NCBI RefSeq assembly: GCF_017355265.1
Contig: NZ_JADIJQ010000001.1
Span: 168,002-232,001, forward strand
Reading direction: 5' to 3'
DNA: 64,000 nt
DNA from: Tessaracoccus sp. SD287
GTDB taxonomy: Bacteria > Actinomycetota > Actinomycetes > Propionibacteriales > Propionibacteriaceae
Positions 18,409 to 28,606 of this stretch are shown here, piece by piece. The notes below the pieces were generated by a model that did not search any database, had not been told where the DNA came from, and worked only from the letters and a program-made list of their open reading frames with translations. The position numbers and the translations under genes are program-made. Position 1 is the stretch's first letter; every line of letters begins with the position of its first letter.

Positions 18409-20058
18409 ATGAGCTACGTCATTGGAATGGACTTCGGAACACTGTCGGGGCGCGCCATCGTGGTGAACGCCGAGACCGGCGAGGAGGTCGGCACCGGGGT
18501 GATGGACTACCCCCACGGGGTCATCGACCGCGAACTCGCCGGCAAGAAGCTCCCCCCGGATTTCGCCCTGCAGGACCCGCAGGACTACCTGGACGTGATG
18601 CGTCACGCCATCCCCGCCGCCATCAAGGACGCCGGCATCGATCCCAGCGAGATCAAGGGCATCGGCCTGGACCACACCTCGGCGACCGTGCTGGTCACCA
18701 CCGAGGACGGCACCCCGCTGAACCAGCTTGAGGAGTTCCAGGACAACCCGCACGCGTGGATCAAGCTGTGGAAGCACCACGGTGGCCAGGAGCAGGCCGA
18801 CCGGATCGTCGCCCTGGCCGAGGAGCGCAACGAGGAGTGGCTGGGACGCTACGGCGGCGTGCTCTCCTCCGAGCTGCTGATGCCCAAGGCACTGGAGACC
18901 CTGGAGAAGGCGCCCGAGGTCTTCAAGGCGGCCGTGCACATCGTCAACGCCCTGGACTGGATTCCGTGGCAGCTGACCGGCACCCTCGCCTACGCCGAGG
19001 GCGACTCGGGCTACAAGCGCCAGTACCAGGACGGCGCCTACCCGTCCAAGGAGTACCTGACCGCCCTGAACCCTGACTTCGCCAATGTCTTCGAGGAGAA
19101 GATGCCGGCCCCGATCGTCCCGCTCGGCGCCGCTGTCGGCACCCTGACCCCGCAGTGGGCCAAGGAGCTCGGCCTGGGCGAGGACGTGACCGTGGCCTCC
19201 GGCAACATTGACGCCCACGTCACCGCCACCGCCGTCAAGGCCGTGGAGCCCGGCCAGCTGACCGGCATCCTGGGCACCTCGGTGTGCTGGGTCGTCTCGG
19301 GCGAGGACTACAAGGAGGTGCCTGGCACCTTCGGCATCGTCCATGGCGGCATCGTGCCCGGCTACTGGGGCTTCGAGGGTGGCCAGACCGCCGTCGGCGA
19401 CATCTTCGCCTGGTTCGTCGAGAACAGCGTCCCGGCCCACTACCAGGCCGAGGCCGACGAGAAGGGCGTCAGCCTGCACGAGCTGCTGACCGACAAGGCC
19501 GCCAGCCAGGAGGTCGGCGAGCACGGGTTGCTGGCCCTGGACTGGCACAACGGCAACCGTTCGATCCTGGCCGACGCCAACCTGTCGGGCATGATCCTGG
19601 GCCAGACGTTGACCACCACCGCCGAGGACCAGTACCGCGCCCTGCAGGAAGCCTGCGTCTTCGGTGCCCGCCGGATCATCGAGAACTTCGAGGAGCACGG
19701 CGTGGCCATCACCGAGATCGTCGGTGCCGGCGGTCTGCTGAAGAACGAGTTCCTGATGCAGCTCTACGCCGACATCACCCGCCGTCCGCTGTCGGTGGCG
19801 ACCTCCAGCCAGGCTCCCGCCCTCGGTGCCGCCATCTACGCCGCGGTCGCCGCCGGCATCTACCCCGACGTGTTCGCCGCCTCCGAGGCCATGGGCGGCA
19901 AGGAGGAGAACAAGTACACCCCCGACGAGGAGCGTGCCGCGAAGTACGACAAGCTCTACGCCGAGTACGTCAAGCTCCACGACTACTTCGGTAAGGGCGG
20001 CAACGAGGTCATGCACACCCTGAAGCAGATTCGCCGCGAGGCGACCGAGGGCAAGTGA
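18409..20058 (+). CDS. araB: L-ribulokinase
   Basis: A 549-residue sugar kinase of the FGGY family that phosphorylates L-ribulose in L-arabinose catabolism. The N-terminal phosphate-binding loop YVIGMDFGTLSGRAIVVNAETG, GLDHTSATVLVTT near residue 88, KLWKHHGGQEQADRI near 123, GILGTSVCWVV near 287, and the C-terminal EIVGAGGLLKN and PALGAAIYAAVA are characteristic of AraB rather than xylulokinase or glycerol kinase, as is the length. The chosen ATG has AAGGAG 10 nt upstream; 36 extra upstream codons look non-coding. araD follows with TGATG overlap. No araA or ara regulator is in the window. Confidence 0.92.
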   Translation: MSYVIGMDFGTLSGRAIVVNAETGEEVGTGVMDYPHGVIDRELAGKKLPPDFALQDPQDYLDVMRHAIPAAIKDAGIDPSEIKGIGLDHTSATVLVTTEDGTPLNQLEEFQDNPHAWIKLWKHHGGQEQADRIVALAEERNEEWLGRYGGVLSSELLMPKALETLEKAPEVFKAAVHIVNALDWIPWQLTGTLAYAEGDSGYKRQYQDGAYPSKEYLTALNPDFANVFEEKMPAPIVPLGAAVGTLTPQWAKELGLGEDVTVASGNIDAHVTATAVKAVEPGQLTGILGTSVCWVVSGEDYKEVPGTFGIVHGGIVPGYWGFEGGQTAVGDIFAWFVENSVPAHYQAEADEKGVSLHELLTDKAASQEVGEHGLLALDWHNGNRSILADANLSGMILGQTLTTTAEDQYRALQEACVFGARRIIENFEEHGVAITEIVGAGGLLKNEFLMQLYADITRRPLSVATSSQAPALGAAIYAAVAAGIYPDVFAASEAMGGKEENKYTPDEERAAKYDKLYAEYVKLHDYFGKGGNEVMHTLKQIRREATEGK

Positions 20059-20759
20059 TGATCGCTCTGGCCGACTTCACCGTCGATCAGCAGGCCGAGA
20101 TCCAGCGCACCCGCGAAGTCGTGGCGGCCCTGCACGGCGAGCTCCCGCGCTGGGAGCTGGTCGTGTGGACCGCCGGCAACGTGTCCCAGCGGGTGCCGGG
20201 TCTTGACCTGTTCGTCATCAAGCCTTCGGGCGTCTCCTATGACGAGCTCAGCGCCGACACCATGGTGGTCTGCACCCTGGACGGGGACAAGATCGCCGAC
20301 GGCACCCCCGACCGGCTGCGCCCGTCCTCGGACACTGCGGCCCACGCCTACGTGTACCGGAACATGGACCACGTCGGCGGGGTGGTGCACACCCACTCGA
20401 CCTACGCCACGGCGTGGGCTGCCCGCGGTGAGGAGATTCCCTGCGTGCTGACCATGATGGGTGACGAGTTCGGTGGGCCGATCCCGGTGGGACCGTTCGC
20501 GATCATTGGTGACGACTCCATCGGGCGCGGCATCGTCGAGACCCTGCGCGACTCGCGGTCACGCGCCGTGCTGATGCGCAACCACGGCCCGTTCACGATC
20601 GGGTCGGACGCCAAGGCTGCGGTCAAGGCGGCCGTGATGGTCGAGGAGGTCGCCCGCACCGTGCACATTGCGCGCCAGCTGGGCGAGGTCATCCCCATTC
20701 CCCAGGAGCAGATCGACCAGCTCTTCGACCGCTACCAGAACGTGTACGGCCAGAAGTAG
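20058..20759 (+). CDS. araD: L-ribulose-5-phosphate 4-epimerase
   Basis: A 233-residue zinc-dependent class II aldolase-fold enzyme that turns L-ribulose-5-phosphate into D-xylulose-5-phosphate, feeding the pentose phosphate or phosphoketolase pathways. Markers are WTAGNVSQRVPG near residue 40, FVIKPSGVSYDEL, the zinc ligands in VVHTHSTYATAWAARG near 95, and RAVLMRNHGPFTIG near 170. The ATG overlaps the araB stop by one base (TGATG), so the two are translationally coupled. A GTG three bases upstream could also serve. Confidence 0.94.
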   Translation: MIALADFTVDQQAEIQRTREVVAALHGELPRWELVVWTAGNVSQRVPGLDLFVIKPSGVSYDELSADTMVVCTLDGDKIADGTPDRLRPSSDTAAHAYVYRNMDHVGGVVHTHSTYATAWAARGEEIPCVLTMMGDEFGGPIPVGPFAIIGDDSIGRGIVETLRDSRSRAVLMRNHGPFTIGSDAKAAVKAAVMVEEVARTVHIARQLGEVIPIPQEQIDQLFDRYQNVYGQK

Positions 20760-20774
20760 CCCCGGACGACCGCT

Positions 20775-20820
20775 GAACGCACCAGGCCCGGACGAGAGAT
20801 CGTCCGGGCCTGGTGCGTTC
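20775..20820. terminator. Bidirectional terminator between araD and the flotillin gene
   Basis: A perfect 21-bp stem (20775-20795 with 20800-20820) closes on a 4-nt GAGA loop. It lies between converging araD and flotillin genes and can serve both. Confidence 0.92.
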
Positions 20821-20848
20821 CCCGCGCGGGGCGGGTCTCAGCGAGACC

Positions 20849-22387
20849 TCACTTCACCTGACCGGGAATGATGGTGCTGCTCGGTGCGGCCCGCTGGGTG
20901 GCGGCCTTCTCGGTGGCCGCACCGGAGTACTTGCCGATCAGCGAGCCCAGGTCCACCCCGGTGGTGTTCTTGATCAGCTCCATCGTCTGCACCACGTTGT
21001 CGGTCACCGTCTTGGGCAGCGCGGCGGCACCGTCGGTGGACACCACGGTCAGCTTGTCGATGTTGCCCATCGGGGCCGCCACCTTCTCGGCGACCTGCGG
21101 GAGCACCTCGACCAGCATCTGCAGCACGGCGGCCTCGTTGTACCGGGCAAAGGCCTCGGCGCGCTTGGTCATGGCCTCTGCCTCGGCCTGACCGGTGGCC
21201 AGGATCGCCGATGCCTGGGCCTCACCCTCGGCACGCAGTGCCTCGGCCTCGGCAATACGGCGGGCCTTCTCGGCCTCACCGCGTCGGGCACCCTCAATGG
21301 CTTCGGCCTCGGCCAGCGCCGAACGGCGGGACTTGTCGCCCTCACCGGTCAGGCGTGCGGTTTCTGCCTCTGCCTGGGCACGCGCGATGGAGGTCTGCTT
21401 GGCGGCCTCGGCCTGGAAGATGTCGGAGTTCTTCTTCGCCTCGGCCTCGGTCTCGATGCGGTACCGCTCGGCGTCGGCCGGCTTGCGCACCTCGGTGTCG
21501 AGCTGTCGGTCCTTCAGGGCGGCCTGGCGCACGGCCACCTTTTCCTGCTCGCCCAGGATGGCCTGGTCGCGGTCGGCCTGGGCCAACGGACCCGACGCGG
21601 CAGCCGTGGCGGCGGCGGCGTCGGTCTCGGACTTGATCTCGGCGGTCTTCAGCATCAGCTCGCGCTGGCTGATGGCGATCTGCTGCTCGGCGGCGATGCG
21701 GGCCTGCTCGGCCTCCTGCCGGGCACCGGCCTCGGCCACCGAGGCAATCTGCTGCACCTTGGCGGCCTCGGGACGACCGAGGTCGCTGAGGTAGGAGCCG
21801 TCATCGGTGATGTCCTGGATCTGGAAGGTGTCCAGGACCAGTCCCTGACCGGTCAGCGAGGCCTCGGACTCGTCGGCGACCCGCTGGGCGAACGCGGCCC
21901 GGTCACGGATGATCTGCTCCACCGACAGGGAGCCGACGATCGAACGCAGCGAGCCGGCCAGCGTCTCCTGGGTGAAGGTCTCGATCTCGTCCTGCTGGGT
22001 GAGGAACCGTTGGGCGGCGGCACGGATGGAGTCCTCGTTGCCGCCCACCTTGACGATGGCGACACCGTCCAGGTTGAGCTTGATGCCCTGGCCCGAGACG
22101 GCGCCACGGATCTGGATCATGATGCGACGGCTGGACAGGTCCAGGATGTGCAGGCGCTGGACGAAGGGGACGACGAAGACGCCACCACCCATGACCACCT
22201 TCTGGCCCGACAGGTCGGTGGAGACCACGCCGGTCTCGGGGTTCTTGACCTCACGTCCCTTCTGGCCGGTCACGATGTAGGCCTCGTTGGGTCCGGCGAC
22301 CTTGTAGCGGCTGAGGATCAGCAGCACGAGCAGGACCAGCAGGACGACGAGCGCACCTACTGCTATCCATAGAACGGGCAGGTCCAC
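20849..22387 (-). CDS. floT: Flotillin-family membrane scaffold protein
   Basis: A 512-residue protein with one N-terminal membrane helix (VLWIAVGALVVLLVLLVLLIL, within residues 5-26). An SPFH/Band-7 domain follows to about residue 200 (PNEAYIVTGQKG, DLSSRRIMIQIRGAVSGQGIKLNLDGVAIVKVG). A long alanine/glutamate-rich coiled coil (about residues 215-430) has the flotillin-type AEAEA repeats, ending in a short globular tail. Flotillins organise membrane microdomains facing the cytoplasm. The GTG start has AAGGAGA six bases upstream. It is the last gene of a three-gene operon after an NfeD-like and a short SPFH protein, a partnership well known for bacterial flotillins. Confidence 0.92.
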   Translation of the reverse strand: MDLPVLWIAVGALVVLLVLLVLLILSRYKVAGPNEAYIVTGQKGREVKNPETGVVSTDLSGQKVVMGGGVFVVPFVQRLHILDLSSRRIMIQIRGAVSGQGIKLNLDGVAIVKVGGNEDSIRAAAQRFLTQQDEIETFTQETLAGSLRSIVGSLSVEQIIRDRAAFAQRVADESEASLTGQGLVLDTFQIQDITDDGSYLSDLGRPEAAKVQQIASVAEAGARQEAEQARIAAEQQIAISQRELMLKTAEIKSETDAAAATAAASGPLAQADRDQAILGEQEKVAVRQAALKDRQLDTEVRKPADAERYRIETEAEAKKNSDIFQAEAAKQTSIARAQAEAETARLTGEGDKSRRSALAEAEAIEGARRGEAEKARRIAEAEALRAEGEAQASAILATGQAEAEAMTKRAEAFARYNEAAVLQMLVEVLPQVAEKVAAPMGNIDKLTVVSTDGAAALPKTVTDNVVQTMELIKNTTGVDLGSLIGKYSGAATEKAATQRAAPSSTIIPGQVK

Positions 22388-22429
22388 GATGATTCTCCTT
22401 GGGTGGTGTCGAGGCTTGTCAGGCGGAGC

Positions 22430-22966
22430 CTAGCGGGCGATGAGTTCGTCGGGCGTGGTCACCAGCGACGAGATCTGCACCGAGTCCAGCGTCAGCCCGA
22501 GCCTGGCCAGTCCGCTGTTGGCCCGGCTGCGGACCCGCTCGGCGAAGCCGGCCCGATCGGCCAGGCCGGCCTGGTCGCAGGTGGCCAGGATGCTGGCGAC
22601 GGCCGACTCCAGCAGTTCCCCGGCCACCGCATCGATGGTGTCCTCGACGCCGGCGAAATGCCTGGCAGCGATGCGGATGGACTCGTGGTCGGCGGGCACC
22701 GAGACGTCAGCGTCCAGGGTGACGGTGACCAGCTGGTGGTCGCGGGTGCGGGCGGGTGCGGCCGAGGTGGTGATGGGGCGCCGCGCCAGGTCCAAGACGC
22801 GGCGGCCGGTGGGCAGGAAGACGAAGCCGCCGCTGTTGGTGATCACCTTGTCCCCGTAGACGTAGGCCTGGCCCTCGCCGGCCGTCTTGTGGGCACAGAC
22901 GAAGTAGACGAAGGCCACTACCGCCATCACGAACAGGCCCACGGCCACGAACACCATGACGTCCAT
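22430..22966 (-). CDS. Short SPFH-domain membrane protein
   Basis: A 178-residue protein with an N-terminal membrane helix (VMVFVAVGLFVMAVVAFVYFVCA) followed by a shortened SPFH-like domain. That domain has GEGQAYVYGDKVITNSGGFVFLPTGRRVLDLARRPITT, VTVTLDADVSVPADHESIRIAARHFAGVEDTI and RVRSRANSGLARLGLTLDSVQISSL. It aligns in outline with the first half of the neighbouring flotillin but has no coiled coil. It ends close to where the coiled coil would begin, so it may cap or modulate flotillin assemblies; that is inference. Shine-Dalgarno GAGAGGA precedes the ATG. It lies 42 bp before the flotillin start. Confidence 0.8.
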   Translation of the reverse strand: MDVMVFVAVGLFVMAVVAFVYFVCAHKTAGEGQAYVYGDKVITNSGGFVFLPTGRRVLDLARRPITTSAAPARTRDHQLVTVTLDADVSVPADHESIRIAARHFAGVEDTIDAVAGELLESAVASILATCDQAGLADRAGFAERVRSRANSGLARLGLTLDSVQISSLVTTPDELIAR

Positions 22967-23023
22967 GGTGAATTCCTCTCATTCAGATCTTCAGGTATGA
23001 GTGCCGCACGGTGGCAGCGGTCC

Positions 23024-23611
23024 TCAGGGCGCGGTGTTGGGGTCCGGACCGACCGGCCCGTCTGCGTCGGTGCTGGTCGCGCCCAGTTCCGGGGCGTCGG
23101 TGGTGGCGTCGAGCGGGTGGGTGGGCTGCACCTCGACGGCCGTGGCCGAGAGCACGTTGGAGATCCACACGCTGGTGCCGGCCTCGACGGCCGCCGCAGC
23201 CCTGGCCGAGTACATCGTCCGGTGCCCGTTGACGCTCAACGAGACCTGGCCGTAGCCGTCTGCCGGGACGGCGGTCACCACCCGGGCCTCGCGCCCGACC
23301 AGCGACCGGGTGTTCACCGAGGTGCCGGTGGCAGAGTTCTTGAGGGCGCGGGTCAACCAGATGGTGAACCAGCTGAACAGCACGCCCATGACCACGGCGA
23401 CCGGGACGGCCAGCCACAGCGTGCCAAAAATCTGCTGGGCGATGGCACCGCCGAAACCGAAGGCGCCGATGAAGGCGCTGATCGTCGCGATCGAGAAGAC
23501 GTCGTTGTCGAGCATCCCGTCAAAGGGCACCGACAGGTCCAGGAAGTCGCCCAGTAGCAGCGCCACCACGAGGATGACCAGCCCGATGCCGCCAATGATC
23601 AGGAATTCCAT
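23024..23611 (-). CDS. NfeD-like membrane protein
   Basis: A 195-residue protein with three or four membrane helices at the N-terminus (FLIIGGIGLVILVVALLLGDFLDL and two further segments to about residue 90). A soluble OB-fold C-terminal domain of the short NfeD type follows (LVGREARVVTAVPADGYGQVSLSVNGHRTMYSARA). NfeD proteins are encoded with flotillins and are thought to support microdomain proteins. The ATG at 23611 has AAGGCGG seven bases upstream; an upstream in-frame start at 23671 adds a charged stretch and is less likely. It is the first gene of the nfeD-SPFH-flotillin operon. Confidence 0.85.
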   Translation of the reverse strand: MEFLIIGGIGLVILVVALLLGDFLDLSVPFDGMLDNDVFSIATISAFIGAFGFGGAIAQQIFGTLWLAVPVAVVMGVLFSWFTIWLTRALKNSATGTSVNTRSLVGREARVVTAVPADGYGQVSLSVNGHRTMYSARAAAAVEAGTSVWISNVLSATAVEVQPTHPLDATTDAPELGATSTDADGPVGPDPNTAP

Positions 23612-23715
23612 GCGCACCGCCTTCCGAGGGCCCAGTGTATCGGCCTGCCGGAGCAGGGCCGTCGGGCGCACCGGGGGAAATTCATGCGCGAAGTAGCGGC
23701 GTGCGACCCGATGGC

Positions 23716-23871
23716 TGCTATGCTTGGGGAAGTTGTTTGAGGTATACCCCTGCGTTCAGCTTCACGCGGCCTCCGTCCCCAGCGGAGTTCCACAGGGTTG
23801 CGATAAAGGTTTCGCCTCCAGCACCAGAGGGCGCAATCGTGCTTTCGTAACACCTAAGGAAAGGCCAAATC
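23716..23871 (+). promoter_or_regulatory. Probable promoter and long 5' leader of the cold-shock gene
   Basis: An extended -10 element, TGC-TATGCT, ends at 23724. This leaves an untranslated leader of about 140 nt before the ATG at 23872, as is usual for cold-shock mRNAs whose leader folds with temperature. AAGGAAAGG at 23855-23865 is the ribosome site. No clear -35 box was seen. Confidence 0.5.
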
Positions 23872-24075
23872 ATGGCTACCGGAACTGTCAAGTGGTTCAA
23901 CGCCGACAAGGGCTTCGGCTTCATCTCCCCCGACGACGGCTCGGCCGACGTCTTCGTGCACTTCTCGGCGATCCAGTCGAACGGCTACCGTTCGCTGAAC
24001 GAGAACGACAAGGTCTCCTACGAGGTCGAGCAGGGCCCCAAGGGCCTGCAGGCCGTTCAGGCCCAGGTCATCTGA
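23872..24075 (+). CDS. cspA: Cold-shock protein, CspA family
   Basis: A 67-residue single cold-shock domain that binds single-stranded RNA and DNA and keeps mRNA unfolded. The RNA-binding motifs KGFGFI (RNP1, residues 13-18) and DVFVHF (RNP2, residues 26-31) are intact, in the standard [18 protein letters not shown] opening. Its codon choice is strongly biased (AAG, GAC, TTC), which suggests high expression. It stands alone between the nfeD operon, with which it is divergent, and a terminator hairpin. Confidence 0.97.
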   Translation: MATGTVKWFNADKGFGFISPDDGSADVFVHFSAIQSNGYRSLNENDKVSYEVEQGPKGLQAVQAQVI

Positions 24076-24102
24076 TCTGACCCCGCTCCTCACCGAGCTT
24101 TG

Positions 24103-24134
24103 ACGCGGGCCGTCCCTTCGGGGGCGGCCCGCGT
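24103..24134 (+). terminator. Terminator after cspA
   Basis: A 14-bp stem (24103-24116 with 24121-24134, one G-T pair) closes on a TTCG tetraloop and is followed by TTGCTATT. Confidence 0.9.
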
Positions 24135-24137
24135 TTG

Positions 24138-25091
24138 CTATTCCCGGCCCATCAATTGATTCAGGGTCTGCGCCGCAGCACGGGCATCGGCGACGGTCAC
24201 CACGTACGCCGGCAGTCCGGCGCGCTCGATCCTCAGCGCTTCCCCGCTGGCGGTGACCAGTGCACTGCTGCCGTCGAACCCCTTGCGCAGGCCGAAGCCC
24301 CCGTAGTCGCCCAGCCCCTCAACCGTCACCACCTTGGCGCCCTCGATGGTCGCCAGCGGGATGCTGGCCCACCGCAGGAATCCCAGACTACGGACCCGTA
24401 CGCCCTCGCCGTCAATGCTCACCGTCGCACACAGTGCGCTGGCGAAGAACGTGACCACCGCAGCCAGCAGCAGCATGACGGCCACCATCCACCACATCTT
24501 CTGGTAGCCGGAGACCGCGGCGAAGACCAGCACCAGGGCAACGCTCGCGCCCACGAGCCAGTTGCCGCCGCCCCGACGCAGTTCACCGGTCCAGGCGATC
24601 CCGATCGTCGTGACAGCGGGCCGGTCGGCGGTCGGCAGCGGTCCCCTTCGACGGGTCCCCCACCACCAGGCCAGCGCTGCCAGCGTGCCCAGGACGAGCG
24701 CGACCAGCACTTCTGGGCCAAACGTGGCCTCGCGCGCGTCAGCCAGGTCGCGCTGGGACCAGACCGAGCCGGTCACCATGGTGACGCCGAAAACCGCCAG
24801 CCCCACCGCCAGGATGGCCATCTCACGCACCGACTTCAGGGCGACACCGAGCAGCAGCAGGACCATCGGCAGGCCGAATCCCAGCAGCACCTGCCCGACC
24901 AGGACCGTCGACAGCCCGGAGAACCCGTCGGCCTGACCGTCGACACCCCAGTGAGTGGCGACCGGCTCGGGCAGACGACCACGAACGGCCCAGACGATCC
25001 CCACTCCGACGGCGGTGATGACGGCGGTCGTGACAGCGGCCCAGACCTCCTGCCCGGCGCTCCTCGACCGACCAGTCGTGCGTTTCTCCAC
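24138..25091 (-). CDS. DUF1648-containing membrane protein
   Basis: A 317-residue protein with about six hydrophobic segments: three or four in the first half and a pair near residues 180-225. The N-terminal RLPEPVATHWGVDGQADGF is the DUF1648 signature (P-x-H-W-x-x-x-G-x-x-D). The C-terminal 100 residues are a soluble, beta-rich domain starting SIDGEGVRVRSLGFLRWASIPLATI, which resembles membrane-linked PH-like domains. The function of the family is unknown. The assigned GTG start lies just after a run of eight G residues (minus strand), and an ATG 20 bases upstream is out of frame by one base. Confidence 0.8.
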   Translation of the reverse strand: MEKRTTGRSRSAGQEVWAAVTTAVITAVGVGIVWAVRGRLPEPVATHWGVDGQADGFSGLSTVLVGQVLLGFGLPMVLLLLGVALKSVREMAILAVGLAVFGVTMVTGSVWSQRDLADAREATFGPEVLVALVLGTLAALAWWWGTRRRGPLPTADRPAVTTIGIAWTGELRRGGGNWLVGASVALVLVFAAVSGYQKMWWMVAVMLLLAAVVTFFASALCATVSIDGEGVRVRSLGFLRWASIPLATIEGAKVVTVEGLGDYGGFGLRKGFDGSSALVTASGEALRIERAGLPAYVVTVADARAAAQTLNQLMGRE

Positions 25092-25129
25092 GTGGCCCCC
25101 CCCAAAGGCATGTTTCCACGACGAAAAGA

Positions 25130-25162
25130 GCTGTGGGACGGGGTTCGTCCCCGTCCCACAGC
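25130..25162 (-). terminator. Terminator of the ilvBNC operon
   Basis: A perfect 14-bp stem, GCTGTGGGACGGGG at 25130-25143 with its complement at 25149-25162, surrounds a 5-nt loop. Read on the minus strand it is followed by TCTTTTCG. It lies 16 bp after the ilvC stop. Confidence 0.9.
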
Positions 25163-25178
25163 GTCCCTGATCCGGGGG

Positions 25179-26255
<1,077 letters not shown>

Positions 26256-26281
26256 TCATCCGGAACGATGGGGGGTGGATC

Positions 26282-26812
26282 TCAGTCCTGCAGCTCGCGC
26301 TGACGGTCCGATCGGGTCTTGTCGGTGATGGCGCGACCGCCGCGGCCCAGCGCGACGTGGCCGGACCGCACCAGTTCGAGGATGCCGAATGGTTCCAGCA
26401 TCGCGACCAGGGCGTCCAGTTTGTCCTTGCTGCCGGTCGCCTCGACGGTGATCGACTCCTGACTGACGTCGACGGCCTTGCCGCGGAACAGCGCCACCGT
26501 GTCGATCACATTGGACCGGTTCTCGAGGTCGGAGCGGACCTTGACCAGCATCAGCTGTCGCTGGACCGCCGACGCGTCGAGTTCGAGCACCTTGAGCACC
26601 TCGATCAGCTTGTGCAGCTGCTTGACGATCTGCTCGAGCACCTGCTCGTCCTCGACCCCGGCGACCACGGTCATCCGGCTGACCTCAGGGTCGTCGGTGG
26701 TGCCCACGGTCAGCGACTCGATGTTGAACCCGCGCCGCGAGAACAGGCCGGCGATGCGGGCCAGCACGCCGGGCCGGTTGTAGACCAGGACACTCAGGGT
26801 GTAGGTGTTCAC
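26282..26812 (-). CDS. ilvN: Acetolactate synthase regulatory subunit
   Basis: A 176-residue subunit that activates IlvB and gives valine feedback inhibition. The N-terminal ACT domain ([33 protein letters not shown], residues 4-37) binds the effector, and the C-terminal domain ends with the usual [13 protein letters not shown]. The length is typical of the long IlvH/IlvN form. Its GTG overlaps the ilvB stop as GTGA, so the two subunits are made in a coupled way. Confidence 0.96.
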   Translation of the reverse strand: MNTYTLSVLVYNRPGVLARIAGLFSRRGFNIESLTVGTTDDPEVSRMTVVAGVEDEQVLEQIVKQLHKLIEVLKVLELDASAVQRQLMLVKVRSDLENRSNVIDTVALFRGKAVDVSQESITVEATGSKDKLDALVAMLEPFGILELVRSGHVALGRGGRAITDKTRSDRQRELQD

Positions 26813-28554
26813 AGCACTTCCTCTTCCCAGTCCGGAGCCATGTCGCGGGCGATCTTGATGTCGTCGTTGCCGGTGCCGGCGGCCACCATCGGCCAGACCA
26901 TGGCGTCCTTGTGGACGAGGAACTCGACGACGACCGGGCGGTCATTGATGGCCATGGCCTGGTTGATGACGTCGTCCACCTCGTCGACGGTCTCGGCGCG
27001 CAGGCCGACCGCGCCCATGGCCTCGGCCAGCTTCTGGAAGTCGGGGACCCGCGCCGAGTGCAGTTCGGTGTTGGAGTAGCGACTGTCGTAGAACAGGGTC
27101 TGCCACTGGCGCACCATGCCCAGCACCTGGTTGTTGATGACGGCGATCTTGACGGGGATGCCCTCGATGGCGCAGGTCGTCAGTTCCTGGTTGGTCATCT
27201 GGAAGCAGCCGTCACCGTCGATCCCCCACACCACGGTGTCAGGGTTGGCGACCTTGGCGCCCATGGCGGCGGGGACGCAGTAGCCCATCGTCCCGGCGCC
27301 ACCGGAGTTGAGCCACTTGCGCGGCTTCTCGTGCGGCAGGAAGTGGGCGGCCCACATCTGGTGCTGGCCGACGCCGGCGGCGAAGATGGCGTCCGGCCCG
27401 GAGATCTCACCAATGCGCTTGATGACGTACTGGGGGCTCAGGGTGCCGTCGGTGGGCTCGTCGTAGCCGGTCGGGTAGCGACGTTTCAGGCTGGCCGTGT
27501 ACTCGTGCCACTGCGACAGGTCGGGAAGTTGGTGGTTGCGCAGGGCGCTGACCAGACCGGCCAGCACCTCCTGGGCGTCACCGACGATCGGCAGGTCGGC
27601 GATGCGATTCTTCGAGATCTCGGCGGGGTCGATGTCGGCGTGGATCACCTTGGCCTCGGGGGCGAAGGACTCCAGGCGTCCGGTGACGCGGTCGTCGAAG
27701 CGGGTACCGATGGCGATCAGCAGGTCCGAGCGCTGGATGGCACCCACCGCCGCGACGGTGCCGTGCATGCCCGGCATGCCCATGTTCAGTTCGTGGCTGT
27801 CGGGCAGGGCGCCGCGGGCCATCAGGGTGGTGACCACCGGAATGCCGGTCAGCTTGACCAGTTCGGCGAGTTCGTCGCTGGCCTGGGCCCGCACCACCCC
27901 ACCACCGATGTAGAGCACCGGACGCACCGAGTCGGCGATCATCTGGGCGGCGGCCTTCAACTGGCGCGCGTGGGGACGGGTGTTGGGACGGTAGCTGGGC
28001 AGCCGCACGGTGTCGGGCCACACGAACGGGGCGCTGTCCTGCAGGGCATCCTTGGCAATGTCGACCAGCACGGGCCCGGGACGGCCGGTGCTGGCGATGT
28101 GGAAGGCCTCCTTGATCGCCCGCGGGATGTCGGCGACGTGAGTGACCAGGTAGTTGTGCTTGGTGATCGGCATCGTGATGCCGCGGATGTCGGCCTCCTG
28201 GAAGGCGTCGGTGCCAATGAAGTTCGAGTTCACCTGGCCGGTGATGGCCACCATCGGGACCGAGTCCATGTAGGCGTCCGCGATCGGGGTGACCAGGTTG
28301 GTGGCGCCGGGACCGGAGGTGGCGATGCAGACGCCCACCTTGCCGGTGGAGGACGCGTAGCCCTCGGCGGCGTGGCCGGCGCCCTGCTCGTGGCGGACCA
28401 GGATGTGGCGCACCTTGGAGTCGTAGAGCGGATCGTAGGCGGGAAGGATGGCGCCGCCGGGGATGCCGAAGACGACCTCTACACCCATCCGCTCGAGTGA
28501 GGTCACCAGTGCCTGCGCACCGGTGAGGATGGTCGTGGCTTCATCGCCTGCCAT
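26809..28554 (-). CDS. ilvB: Acetolactate synthase catalytic subunit
   Basis: A 581-residue thiamine-diphosphate enzyme joining two pyruvates to acetolactate, or pyruvate and 2-ketobutyrate to acetohydroxybutyrate. The catalytic glutamate sits in [16 protein letters not shown] near residue 50. The FAD-binding middle domain has [11 protein letters not shown], and the cofactor motif [15 protein letters not shown] is near residue 446. ATG 28554 has AAAGGA seven bases upstream and begins [16 protein letters not shown]; an in-frame ATG at 28608 would add 18 residues without a ribosome site. Transcription first passes the leader-peptide attenuator at 28607-28740. Confidence 0.97.
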   Translation of the reverse strand: MAGDEATTILTGAQALVTSLERMGVEVVFGIPGGAILPAYDPLYDSKVRHILVRHEQGAGHAAEGYASSTGKVGVCIATSGPGATNLVTPIADAYMDSVPMVAITGQVNSNFIGTDAFQEADIRGITMPITKHNYLVTHVADIPRAIKEAFHIASTGRPGPVLVDIAKDALQDSAPFVWPDTVRLPSYRPNTRPHARQLKAAAQMIADSVRPVLYIGGGVVRAQASDELAELVKLTGIPVVTTLMARGALPDSHELNMGMPGMHGTVAAVGAIQRSDLLIAIGTRFDDRVTGRLESFAPEAKVIHADIDPAEISKNRIADLPIVGDAQEVLAGLVSALRNHQLPDLSQWHEYTASLKRRYPTGYDEPTDGTLSPQYVIKRIGEISGPDAIFAAGVGQHQMWAAHFLPHEKPRKWLNSGGAGTMGYCVPAAMGAKVANPDTVVWGIDGDGCFQMTNQELTTCAIEGIPVKIAVINNQVLGMVRQWQTLFYDSRYSNTELHSARVPDFQKLAEAMGAVGLRAETVDEVDDVINQAMAINDRPVVVEFLVHKDAMVWPMVAAGTGNDDIKIARDMAPDWEEEVL

Positions 28555-28606
28555 GTCATGTCCTTTCACCGAGTTGGTCAGATGTGGGTCCAAGGTCTCG
28601 TACAAC

